Assembly: GCA_033085395.1 (NCBI GenBank)
Contig: JANQBS010000153.1
Coordinates: forward strand, 1-64,000
Length of the DNA stretch: 64,000 bases
Direction: 5' to 3'
DNA from: Xanthoparmelia taractica
Taxonomy: Eukaryota; Ascomycota; Lecanoromycetes; Lecanorales; Parmeliaceae
The number at the start of each line of letters is the position of its first letter. The stretch's first letter is position 1. Positions 36,911 to 47,237 of the stretch are shown in pieces. The notes beneath the pieces are model-generated. The model saw nothing but the letters and a program-made list of their open reading frames with translations, was not told where the DNA came from and ran no database searches. The translations under genes and the position numbers were made by a program.

Positions 36911-37905
36911 GTCTAGGTTCCAATTATTATGGGTATCTTTGAGAAAAGCCAGGTGAAGAGGAGTGATCAGAAGACATAGGATTACCTGGGGTTTTCCTTC
37001 TTCTGTTGGTCTTTGGAAAGTAGACCTGGTTTGGGGGCAATCGCGAGGGATGGGCCCTTTTATGACTGATCTTAATCTTGTCCTCTGGCACCGGCAGTAT
37101 AAGCTTAGGCGTTTTCAAGACAGATTTGATACGTTGCTGCGGCGATGGATTGAAGATTTTGGGGAGATGAAAATGCCTAAGTATGTAGGTCATTCCGAAG
37201 TCCGTAGCTGGTGATCGATCCAAACGGCTTTGCTCACACGCACAGCTGCATGATGCGTTCAAACAACCTGGGCTTTTTATACACGCGCATGAAGAGAGAA
37301 AGAAGCTCTGATTATTCCAACGCTAGAAAATCCGAGCACTCAAGCAAACTCAATGAGCGCTGACAATGGAGATATGAAGGTTTTTGGGCAAGAAGAGCGT
37401 GCTGGGCGATTGTACTCGGTTGTAGGCCCACATTTGAGCTCACGAATGAGACGGAGAATATCGCTGGCCATTATTCTCGCTCGCCTGCATCAACGCGGAT
37501 TTCTTTTTTCTTCGTGCATACCTAGACCAAGCACACCCACTTTTTGGAACCGGACGTCAATTTCACACTGTACAACATAAGAGCATTCGCATGAGCAAAT
37601 GCTGACGTAGTCTTGACGCTCCAATCACCGCACGATTTTAGTGACCGTGATCCGGATCACCATGGTCTACTGGTGTTCGAATTCTCTGAAAGTGGACTGC
37701 ATTGCTCACATCCATAGCCTAGCGCAGCAGCAGCAGCATCTTACGCAACCCTCGCTAGTTTGAACCTGCAATAAGTTTTCCACATTGCTCGAATCCGCTT
37801 CTTTAACAGTCACTAATGGATCCAATGCAATCCTATACTACCTGTATTCTGCCCCGTGAGTCACCTCATATTATCCCGTTAACCTCCTTCGCCTGTTTCC
37901 ACGCC

Positions 37906-38304
37906 CTACGTCTTCCCTTTCGCCTCGCCCCTCAATTCCGACGCCTTACCCTTGGCCTCACTGGTTGATTCACTCGCAGAGCCAAAGGCTGGCTTGACAT
38001 GAATGCCGATGGTGGAATTGAGGCTTTCGGTGGCTTGCTCTGTGATTAGACCTGAAGAATTTGAGGAAGGAAAGCAAAGCGAATTGACATATCTTATAAA
38101 CGAAGTAGGGAAACATGAGGCGGTGAGTGAAGTAGCGAAGAAGGGTTGGTGAACTTGGCAGACCTTCTTAATGTGCTTCGCAACTCGATTCGCCAAAATG
38201 TCCTTTATCGTAGAGCGAAAATCCTTCTGTCCATAAGGGCTCGTGGAAAAGAAAGAAACATGGCTTGATAGCAGTGGTACAAAATCAGCAGAGCGTGAGA
38301 ACAT
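37906..38304 (-). CDS. Small protein with Lys/Glu/Ala-rich LEA-like tail
   Basis: A 132-residue frame. The N terminus is Ser/Arg/Phe-rich and acid-poor (MFSRS...SFFSTSPYGQ), resembling a mitochondrial presequence. The C terminus has two repeats of the SE(A/L)(K/R)GKASE type (SEAKGKASELRGEAKGK), as in fungal LEA-like or stress proteins. A small intron in the middle is possible, but the visible splice sites do not keep frame. Function unknown. Confidence 0.4.
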   Translation of the reverse strand: MFSRSADFVPLLSSHVSFFSTSPYGQKDFRSTIKDILANRVAKHIKKVCQVHQPFFATSLTASCFPTSFIRYVNSLCFPSSNSSGLITEQATESLNSTIGIHVKPAFGSASESTSEAKGKASELRGEAKGKT

Positions 38305-38736
38305 CGTACAAACATACCTCGTAGCTAATAGACCGGACTACTCCGTAGACAGATGGACTTTCACTGCAGCTGTATCATACGTTAATAGTCGTAGAGCGTG
38401 TGATCACATATAGCGTAGCCTGCTGCTTTGGTCGTTCAAGTAAAGAAAACGGATTGGTCCATATCCGATACGGTAACCGGACCTTGATCTTTATAGCACT
38501 CATACAATTTCTTTTTGGATGCATGATAGGAGCAGATCAAGTGCTAAGGGTCACTTCTTCCAACAATAACATTCTCGGTTCGGCTAACCTATCGCTTCGG
38601 GAAGCATTGCTTAAGCCTCAATCCCTCGACTATAAATTCCCGCAATTTGTTGAAACAGTCAGCGCTGCCTTCCGGCCAGCTCCGTTCATCTTCATCAACA
38701 CCAAAGAGCCAATACCCTCGCTGAACTTTTTGCATA

Positions 38737-39982
38737 ATGCCTCCACAGCTTATTTTTGGAACTGCCACATTTGGCATGGACTCGACTGATTTTCAGGACT
38801 CTCAGTCTCTCTACACTCTATATAAGACTCTACAAGAGCTAGATATCCGCAGACTCGATTCAGGCGCCCGCTACCCGCCCCTGAAGCCAGGGAGAGCAGA
38901 AGCGTTGATCGGCGAGACGAAAGAGATTAGTCATGGGTTCATCATCGATACTAAAATATACACCGACGTGCGGACGGATGGTAGTAGGGACTTGAAGAGT
39001 GAAGCCATCGAATCATCGATACAGGCAAGTCTACAGCGCCTGAAGCTGGTCGAAGGAGTAAGTAGAAAGGGTCTGCCTAAACATTCATTGCTTTATGTAG
39101 CAAAAAAACTATCTCTTCCTTGACTAACGTTGCTCCTGCTTCTAGGTAAACGTCCTCCATGTGCATCGCGCTGACCCTTCCACGCCACTTGAAGTGCAGA
39201 TCCAGGGATTCAATAGACAGATTGAGCTAGGTCGGTGTAAGGCGGTATGTCGCTCAAGTAGAGCCATTTCCTCACCCGCGTTCCAGGTTATTTACCTACT
39301 GACTTGCCGAATCTGGACAGTGGGGAGTCTCAAACGTACCTCCACCGATGCTGGAGAAGATGCTTCTGCTATGCGAGAAAATGGGACTCCGGAAGCCAGC
39401 CTGCTACCAGGGCGATTATAATCTGATTACCCGTGGTATGGAAACGAAGCTGCTGCCTCTCCTACGCTCGCACGGCATTACCTACAATGCCTTTAGGTGC
39501 GTAACACTTGGTCCTCTTTCTGATTGACCAGTCTGTTTCCTAGAGCGCCATATGGCGACAAATCATGTAGCGACGAGTAAGCATAACGCTGATCTGTTTC
39601 ACCGAGGAGGCCCCTGGCTGCAGGGTTCCTGACCGGTAAGCTTGTTAATAACCAGCATGAAGGTACCCGCTTCGGAGACAGTAATCCGCTCGGTAAAGCC
39701 GTGCAGAAGCTCTATGGAGAAGAAGAGCTAAATTCGGCTATGAGGAAGTTCGATACGCAAGTGAGATCGTATAATCTTACGTCACTCGAAGTTGCAGTCC
39801 GCTGGATCGCATATCATTCGGCATTAGGGAGCGAGGATGGAATTATTCTTGGAGCAAGTAAGACCGAACAAATTCGGGAGACTGTAACGATGATGAGGAA
39901 GGGGCCGCTGCCCGTAGACGTTTTGGAGACAGTTGAGGATCTCTGGAGCACGGTAAAGGATGGTCGGGGTGAGATTCTATGA
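38737..39982 (+). CDS. Aldo/keto reductase (aflatoxin-aldehyde-reductase type)
   Basis: NADPH-dependent aldo/keto reductase of the AKR7-like group, cytosolic. Four exons join in frame: 38737-39057, 39146-39244, 39321-39496 and 39607-39982, giving 323 residues. The N-terminal strand LIFGTATFGM, the catalytic Asp and Tyr region (LDSGARYP), the HVHRADPSTPLE segment with the catalytic His position, and the C-terminal cofactor block (IILGASKTEQIRETV) are present. After the last intron the expected PLAAGFLTGKL follows. The gene is intact, in contrast to the AsaB-like gene upstream. It lies 2 kb from the RiPP precursor and could supply a reductive step, but that is only context. Confidence 0.85.
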
Positions 39983-40504
39983 GTCTACCGCACCCTGAAC
40001 TCACATGATATAACTCTCGTCTGGTTCCGCAGCGTACAATATCATTTGAGAAGGGATCTCTCCTGATTTAGTATGTTTGTCTCGAGAGGCCTTCGGACAT
40101 GTCATGTTCCGGTAAAGATTCTCACCTACGGAAAGTCGAGATCAGACTAGACTCACGAGACGGATGATCGAGCTGAGAGCCTTGGGGCCATTCCATTCCT
40201 CTTCTGAGCAGGGAATCAGCACATTCATCATGTCTGCAACACAGCTCACGAAAGCACACCATTAAAGTCAAGCAGTCTCTTACCTTAGTCATCGCATGAT
40301 AAGGTCATTGTGAACAAGTGGAATTAGAGGGCCCAATTTCGGATTCAGACTCATTTGTGAGACGTGGGAGTGGGGATTATTCTCGTTAATAATCGAAGTT
40401 GCGAAATATACTTCTTGGAAGTTCGATAATTTGTTTCAATTAGAGGAAAGCGCTTACATATGTTACTCTCGAATTATGAGGAGAATTATTTCTAAGCTAG
40501 GCTA

Positions 40505-40770
40505 CAGCTTCATCTAAGTGCAAGGGACAGCAAGCCAGAATGGCCATATGATATACCTCAAGTACAAAGAAACATCCAAACCAACAATATACTGGTAAGA
40601 GATGAGTACCCTGGCGACCATGGCCAGGACTACTAGCTCTGTTCATAAGAAATGTGGTGCTAATGACATTGTGAAGCAGCATTACGTATACAGGCAGGAT
40701 GATCGTCAATGTAAGAGCGGTACCAGCCTGGTTTCAACCTGCCCAATAGCCAAGTTTCGTCCTCGCTAAG
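40505..40770 (-). repeat. Degenerate gene fragment, paralogous to 26640-26860
   Basis: The reverse complement aligns by eye with 26640-26860 over about 200 bp, with a gap of about 50 bp in the other copy. Shared words include gctcgccag/gtcgccag and tgtcccttgca. The open frame upstream (to 41112 on the minus strand) includes LDLSEDETWLLGRLKPGW, so this may be the 3' part of a decayed gene. The family is not recognised. Confidence 0.45.
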
Positions 40771-41939
40771 GTCAAGCGTTCGTGCAATTACAGCTAGTCC
40801 CCGATAGAAAGAACAAGTGACTAATGACCTTCTATGTTGATGGATCCAAGTACTTGACCAGAGGTAGCGGTGAAGCGAGTGCGAGAGCACGAGCATTTGT
40901 TCTTGTCTTCGGAAACAAGTGAGGCTGATGGCACCGCGCACTTCGCATCCTACACTAGCTTCGTCACCGATAGCGGCTACAATGTAATACCTCCTAGTTA
41001 CAGTGAAACTGGGAGTCCAGTGGGTCGCAGAGTGGGTCCATGGGTGGCAAAAATGAAGCCATTCCGAAGAGAAGTCCCATGAAGAATTTGTTAGTGTGGC
41101 AAACGGAGACACGTGTCAGCAGACGACCAATATGTATCGCGCTAGTTGCTCGCCGGCATATAGCTCCTTATTCGAATTCTTTTCTTTCTCAGAGCCATAG
41201 GGTTTGCTTTTTCCCCACTCACCCTCGCGTATATCTAGCCAGCTGTGTATAGCATCACTTCAGGTCGATGTCGCCTAGCCATGTGGGTTTTCCAGCGCTG
41301 GGACACGTCTTATCGCAAAGCTAGGTCTGCAGGCCCCAGCGTCAGGACGGGCCAGTCATCTATTTGGATATCTGCTTGTGCATGTGTTTGTGTTAGTGTA
41401 TAGTTTCACCAAATGAGAACACTGATAGTAAAGCGTGCATCGTAGGTACACTGGCCCTACAAACCCATGGATTGAGCCGAGGACAAGGTCTGTCATTTTC
41501 CGATCCACACCAATCCATTTCCCACATACCAGTTCATACAATGACACAATCCGCTTACAATTTATGACTTCGATCAGACACCACTGGCAAGAAGGATCGT
41601 GAGAAACATGACTGCAAGTAACCTACGCCTAGCAAATACAGAAGATTCGTTGGCCACGAGGAACTGGTGGATGTTTCCCGACAGTTGTTGATCTGCCAGA
41701 TTACTTTTCTCAACTACTAGGTAGGAAGCTTGTGCTTAACTTGCGACTCATTGTGGAGGAGCAATTCACTCAAGATTATGTGGAAATACGTGGAATGATA
41801 GCTTAGCTACTAAGCTTGATGTGCACCTATCGCACCCGACAGGCAAGCTGTGGTCTTTGCCGTAAGTGAAATGGTATATATATGCTTAGATTAATCTTCT
41901 ATGTGTATCCTCCCCAGCCACCACCACGTCGCATCTGCC

Positions 41940-42317
41940 CTAATATAGATCCGGATACGCAATCGCTTCTTCCGCTGGCTCTGCCTCACGCTTGTACGAA
42001 TCTGGATAAGCGATGGCATCTTCAGCTGCATCTCGCTTGTATGAGTCTGGATACGTGATGGCATCTTCAGCAGCGTCTCGTTTGTATGAACCTGGGTATG
42101 CTATGGCACCTTCGGCGGCATCTCACTTGTACGACTCCGGATAGGCAATAGCATCCTCAGCTGCATCCCTCTTGACTACATGGTCTGTGGTTTCATCTCA
42201 GTACGGTCGGACAGAAAGACAACCAGAGTAACTCTAGGACGTGGTATGAATCTTACTGAGAGGAGCAGCCCAAGCGCTCATGCAGAGCGTAGCAATGACG
42301 AATACGGAGGAGTGCAT
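41940..42317 (-). CDS. RiPP (dikaritin-like, Kex2-processed) precursor peptide; one in-frame TGA
   Basis: Exon 1 (42317-42257) encodes a hydrophobic signal peptide (VFVIATLCMSAWAAP). A 72-bp intron (42185-42256; gtaaga...ccacag) leads in frame to exon 2 (42184-41940). Exon 2 starts H-V-V-K-R and then has exactly five 45-bp repeats (42167-41943) and a TAG stop. Each repeat has a DAAEDAIA-like spacer (EAEPAEEAIA in the last) and a core: YPESY, YPGSY, YPDSY, YPDSY, YPDLY. Repeats are separated by Lys-Arg, the Kex2 site. This is the layout of UstA-type precursors, which UstYa oxidases cyclise. The first repeat ends K-TGA (42123-42125) where the others have Lys-Arg (CGA or CGT), so a plain reading gives a 40-residue, single-core product. 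The gene is divergent from a UstYa gene 673 bp away. A mating pheromone was considered, but the cores lack the usual Trp/Cys residues. Confidence 0.87.
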
Positions 42318-42990
42318 AATCTGCAATTATGAATCTTGTGGGATCTTGGTCAGAGTGAATTTTATTGGATTGTGAGTATTTGGAAGGATTTGATTCGAGT
42401 GTTTCAAAAGATCGTGAGATGAGATGGAGCAGACTTTTTACATGGTCTGCCTAAAGAAACAACCACTATGCCGACATCTCCAGACCAACTACAATCGACC
42501 TTTCGTCACCATGCAGACCGCTCATCCAAGTCAATAGTCAGACCCAATCGGTACTCTTTGTATCCATACCCTTGTATCGGGTGTCGCAACATGACGAATA
42601 CTTCGTATATAGCGCCTGTTTTTATGCAAGCACGGGCATAAAGGACAAAAAGAGACATTGACTCAGCGCTCAAAGTTTATTCTCCGACCGGGCTGATGCG
42701 CTCGGGTTGATGCGCGTTGACGTCGTCGGCGCACTCCGCACCATATAGCGCGAAACATTCCTTACTTCCTAGCGTCAGGAGCAGCTAGTCGGACCCTGTG
42801 CCAGGATGCTGCCTGTAGAAAGGATCTTTGCGCAAGTAAGTTTACCCCATTTAGTCTGATAGATTCAACGGATGCCCATAGACGAGATGAATACTCTACG
42901 GAGGAGCTACACTAGCTCGCATGGTAGGCCGCTCTGCTATACCTACCCCCGACTACGCCACGCAATTACTGCGATGGGGGAGTGTCTAAG
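42318..42990. promoter_or_regulatory. Divergent promoter region, RiPP precursor and UstYa gene
   Basis: The precursor (minus) and the first UstYa gene (plus) start at opposite ends of this 673-bp gap, so they probably share regulatory sequence. I cannot identify a specific transcription-factor site. Confidence 0.45.
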
Positions 42991-44301
42991 ATGCAAACCA
43001 AAGCAAGTTGTTGCGAGAAAAGTCTGATGCCGTGGGCTCGCCTTAAGGAATGCATCCTCGGTAGCTTTGGTCCTCCTCCAAAGCACCGAGGAGAGCAGCA
43101 TAGTAAAATTGATCAAGAGCACGAACCTTTTCTCCCCGCAAAGGACAAAAGGCAAAAGAAAAACGACGACAACGAGGACTCAGGCCCATCAACCGCTCCA
43201 TCAACCTTCCTCGCAAGACTTCAAAGCTGGCGCGGCGCCGTCCTCATCCATACCCTCCTCATACTCCTCTACACCACAATCACCATCGCCACCATCCACA
43301 CTTCTCGCAAGAGCATCAGCGACTTGCTGCTCCGTCCACCCCGTAAGCAAAAGCACAACGAACTCCGATCCCGCATTCTCTTTCTCACTCACTCACACAA
43401 AGACAAAATCAAAAGGAAAATAACAACAAAAGAAGAAACGAAACTGACAAAGCAAACCACACAGCATCCATCAACCACCTCGACTTCGCCTACACCCGCA
43501 CAATCTTCCACAATCTATCCAACAGCCCCTACGCCGGGCCCCCTTCCCCATCCCTCGACGCAGCATGGACGGCCCTGCTCTCACCAATGCATATCCGCCT
43601 CTAGGAAGCGGAGCTAAGGCGCGATAACCAGGAGTCTGTTGCGTTGACAGAAGAGGGAGGAGGGGGGTATCTGGGGTGGTTGGGCGTGTTTCATGGGTTG
43701 CATTGTGTGGTGCGTGCGTCTTGATTCCTTTTCATCGTCTTCGCGTTTACTGGATCGGGTATTGGAAAAAAAAAGGAAAGTGAAGAGGACGTGCTGATTG
43801 TTGCGGCGTATAGAATATGCTGCGGAAGTGGCATTATAGGGAGTATTATCACGCTGGGATAAGTGTGGAGGAGGAAGAACACGTGGCCTCGCACGTAGGT
43901 GCGTAGAATGCGCTCTCTTTCTCCCCTCCCTTCCTCTCTCTCCTCTCCCTCCCCCTACCCTCCCCACCAAAATCCCCCCCAACAAACTCAAATCCCAACC
44001 TCAACCCACTCACTCACCTTACAATCGCCATCCAGACTACTGCACCGAAATGCTCCGGCAAACCATCCTCTGCCACGCCGACGCCTCCCTCACAACCTTC
44101 ACCTGGCACCCAGCGAAAGCGCGCCCCATGTTCAACGCGAGCGAGTCGGCGCACACGTGCGTCGATTGGGAGAGGCTGATGGGGTCGCTGAGGGAGCGGG
44201 TCGTGAGCGAGGAGGAGATTATGAGGTTGGTGAATCCGTTGATGAAAGGTGGTGGTGAGAAGGGGGAGGGAGGGATAGGATGGAGCGGGAACGGGTCTTA
44301 G
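42991..44301 (+). pseudogene. UstYa-family (DUF3328) oxidase, in-frame stop and altered motif
   Basis: Four exons join in frame: 42991-43342, 43465-43709, 43814-43898 and 44036-44301 (316 codons). There is a transmembrane helix near residues 85-107 (VLIHTLLILLYTTITIATI), then a lumenal domain. The first HxxHC motif is H-G-L-H-C in YLGWLGVFHGLHCV, followed by NMLRKWHYREYY. The second, made across the exon 3/4 junction, is H-V-D-Y-C instead of HxxHC, followed by TEMLRQTILCHAD. UstYa proteins catalyse oxidative cyclisation of Kex2-released core peptides in the secretory pathway, the His/Cys motifs being essential in studied members. TAG at 43602-43604 (IRL-stop-EAELRR) breaks the frame between the helix and the first motif. 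The stop and the His-to-Tyr change (CAC to TAC) each fit one C-to-T change. Confidence 0.82.
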
Positions 44302-44354
44302 TAAAGATGATATGGTATGATATGATATCATATGATGTTATAAATCTTAACTCA

Positions 44355-45323
44355 TTATCCCCTCCTCTCCCTCTCCCTCGCCATCGCCACCCCACCCTCC
44401 CACGCCCCCGTCCACTCCACCAACCCTTCCCATTCCCAACACATATGCTCCGTCCCGAAACCCGTCACACCTCCTTTCTCCTCATCCTTCACCTCGACCG
44501 TCGTGTCGGGTCTGCACATGAGGCTCTGACGTATCAGGTCGATGCAGTGGCGGACGTGCGGGGCGGAATTCATGAATGGGAGGGCGGAGACATTGAAGGC
44601 GGTGCTGGATGATGAGGAAGAAGAGGACGAGGAGGAAGGGGGGGAGAGGGCGGTGAGGAGGAGGTGGTGGGTCTGGCGGAGGGAGTTCTGTGGGTGGAAA
44701 GGGGTGGTTAATTGGGGTTTGGTTAGAGGTGCGATGGGGAGGGGAAGGGAAGGGGGTAGCATGGGGTGGAATGGATGTTGAGGGGACAGATGGGTTAGTT
44801 GTTCTTTCTCTATGCCATGCAGGGAATTTAAGAACAAGAGCGGGGGGAATCAGGGGGCCGGATCTTACAAGACAATGCAGCTGATGAAAGACGGCGAATG
44901 CGGAGCGCTCAGGCGCGATGTCGGGATGCTTGAAGAAGCCGCCTTGGGTTGGGAAGAGGGAGTGCCAGGCCGCGTCTGTGGTGTTGGAGGGCGGGGAGCC
45001 GAAGCGGGGGTCGTAGTGGAATGTGCGGGTTGTCGTTTTCACTGTTGGACGGTCGGTCAATCAATTAATTTATTGGCTAGTTGTTTGTGCGGGTGGGCGG
45101 GTGTGATGATGGTAGTCTTGAGAATGGAAGAATGGGGGGACGGACATGGGATCGTGAGTAGAGAGTCGGAGGGCGCGGTATGACGGCCCAGTATAAAGCT
45201 TATACCGGTGACGGCGAGGATGGAAAGGAGTGTTAGAGGATTGGAGAGAGGGGAGGAGGGTGATTGGGGTTTGGAAGAAAGAGGGCTGTAGCGGGGCGTG
45301 AGGGTTCTGAAGGGGTTGTGCAT
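44355..45323 (-). CDS. UstYa-family (DUF3328) oxidase, apparently intact
   Basis: Three exons: 45323-45146, 45041-44869 and 44687-44355, with introns of 104 and 181 bp, all phases consistent, giving 227 residues. An N-terminal signal-anchor helix (LTLLSILAVTGISFILG, about residues 30-46) is followed by the DUF3328 lumenal domain. Both catalytic motifs are complete: H-Q-L-H-C in FAVFHQLHCL at the end of exon 2 and H-V-R-H-C in APHVRHCIDLIRQSLMC in exon 3. A run of Ser residues (11 in a row) lies between them and looks like a low-complexity expansion. The gene converges with the other UstYa copy, the stops being 53 bp apart. By analogy with UstYa/UstYb and AprY it should form ether or C-N cross-links on the precursor's Tyr-containing cores. 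Confidence 0.87.
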
Positions 45324-46237
45324 GCTTGATCAAGGTGCCCAATTAGGTACATTCACTGAACTTTAGACCTTGAGAACACTGGTGATGCTGCTGCTGTTGC
45401 TGATAATGGGCCAGGTGCTGGCATCAGATCTCGCTTTGACGGAAGGTACGCTGGGTAGACCAGTCCATGTCCAGACCTGACGCTCAGTGGGAGCAGCAAT
45501 TAAAATGGCCAACGACTAAGCATAGCTTTACAGCTTACTAGATTCTCACCTCTTCGCAACAAGGGGCGGAAGATTGGTGCACGAAGTAGCCGTGAAAGTA
45601 AACTTTGAGATGACGTTGTATCTGCCAATCTTCACAAACACTTACAGAGTCGTTTGCGTAGGTGGCGCAGGCTACTGCAAGAGTATTGCTAGATATCAAG
45701 TGAAAGATGCTTGTGTAATAACTTTGTGTAATTTGAATGGTGTGGTGCGAATCAATCAATGACAATGTGAGACATGACTTTGATGCCACGGGTCGCTGAA
45801 AAAAGAGGACGATATCAATATACCTAACTTTCTTAGTGCCACCAAGTGCTTATTACACTCAGGAACTATGGCTGTAGTGCTGGACTCAAACAGCGGCACT
45901 TAGTATTCTTGCACTATGATACGCACCAACCGGCTCATTTCTTCATTTGGTTTCTGCCGTTCCTTTTTCTTAGTCCCGAGCCGCTGCGGGGAAACTGACC
46001 ACGAGCCGGCGCCGCAGAAGGGACATCGGTTGGTGGGGTTTGCGTACTAAAGATTTTTAAGACACGCTCAAACCCTAAGGAGGAAACCTCTGGAGTAGTC
46101 GTGCCAATACCCACGTGCTGGTTATCTTTCCTGGAATAGGCGAGTCGATCTGGCCACTGGGTCCAAGCCTTGGAACCCTTGTAAGGAACATGGCCTGGCC
46201 TCCTCCCATGAATACTCTTCGTAGTTCCTTTCAAGGA
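45324..46237. other. Intergenic region, nothing recognised
   Basis: Promoter side of the intact UstYa gene plus about 0.9 kb without a credible gene. Confidence 0.35.
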
Positions 46238-47237
46238 TCAAGTCAAAGATGTACCCCCTCCAGCTGCCGCATCCAAGGCCTGAAAAGAGCTCACTGCTTT
46301 AGTCACCGCCTGCACGATAACCTCCGGCTGACTGATGAAAGAGCAGTGGCCGGCTTCGAACGCCTGTATATCCCACGTAACCCCACTGTTTGCGATGAAA
46401 TTCTTCTGGCCAATAAGTGGGATCGCATTGTCAAGCGTCGTCTGCAAGTAGACGCGTCTATTGTCGTAGATTGAATTGTCTGCCCAAGCCGGCTTGCCAG
46501 CGGGAGATTCAAACGACTTCTTCGACTGGAGCCCGACCTTCTTAGAAAAGACGTCAGCTTCCTGTGTGGGGACATCATTGTAAAATCTGAATAGAGGGTC
46601 CGCTACGCCGAGCTGGTCATTATCCTGACTTCAGGTCAATTACTAGAATTTTGATCGCTATTTAATGGAAGGGTGGGCGCACTAGTTGTAGAATCCAGGC
46701 ACTGTATGTTTTGCCTATCAACTTATCAAGGAGTGATTGGCCTTCAAGCGCCACAAAGGCACTCAGCATAATCATGCCAATGATTCCGCCGGGCTTTCCT
46801 CGGGCGCTGACCTCTTTCTTGCTCAAGCCGTTGGCTGCCACTGGGCCTGGGAAACCGCCGTAGGAGTGCATAAGAAGCACAACTTCCCGCCCAGCGCTGA
46901 TCTCCGGGAGGATAAGGCTGTTGCGGACGAAGGCAGTGTCTGTTGCTACCGTGTGGGCGTCCGGGTCCTTCGAATTCACGCTTGGCAGTTCTCGAATGAC
47001 GGTTCGATAACCAAATTGATTAAGGAGGACGACCAAATCTCTGTACTGAATTGGCGTTAGCCAAGCTCCAGGCACGAGGACGATGACTGGGTTGTGTCGA
47101 GCGGCGAGGGAGCCTTGGACGAGATGGTCGGGCATGGTCAGATTGGTCAAAGTGGAAGGTTGTGAGTTGCCAAGGAGTAGGAGGATTGTGTACATGAAAT
47201 ACACAAAGCATAAATTGTTAACGGAAGCGAGGTGCAT
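46238..47237 (-). CDS. Alpha/beta hydrolase (AB_hydrolase_6 type)
   Basis: Two exons, 47237-46683 and 46624-46238, separated by a 58-bp intron that keeps the frame (WILQL joined to DNDQLGVADP). The nucleophile elbow is L-M-H-S-Y-G-G and the catalytic His lies in AGHCSFIS near the C terminus; an oxyanion-region motif VLVPGAW is near the start of the domain. Start choice is uncertain: the ATG at 47237 adds a hydrophobic N terminus (FVYFMYTILLLLG) that may be a signal, while the ATG at 47135 (MPDHLVQG) gives the usual 279-residue soluble form. Such hydrolases act on esters or lactones and recur in fungal metabolite clusters. It is divergent from the methyltransferase at 47992. No lesions seen. 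Confidence 0.82.

Noticed and set aside
37660..37690. Possible tRNA T-arm (gttcgaattc)
   Set aside because: No matching acceptor, D-arm or anticodon arm could be found around it.
41943..42167. CRISPR-like array
   Set aside because: The 45-bp units are coding repeats in a eukaryotic gene, without unique spacers between identical repeats.
41940..42317. Alpha-type mating pheromone precursor
   Set aside because: The Kex2 repeat layout and the Lys-Arg-Glu-Ala junction are pheromone-like, but the cores (Tyr-Pro-x-x-Tyr) lack the Trp/Cys-rich pattern of Pezizomycotina alpha pheromones, and UstYa oxidases lie beside it.
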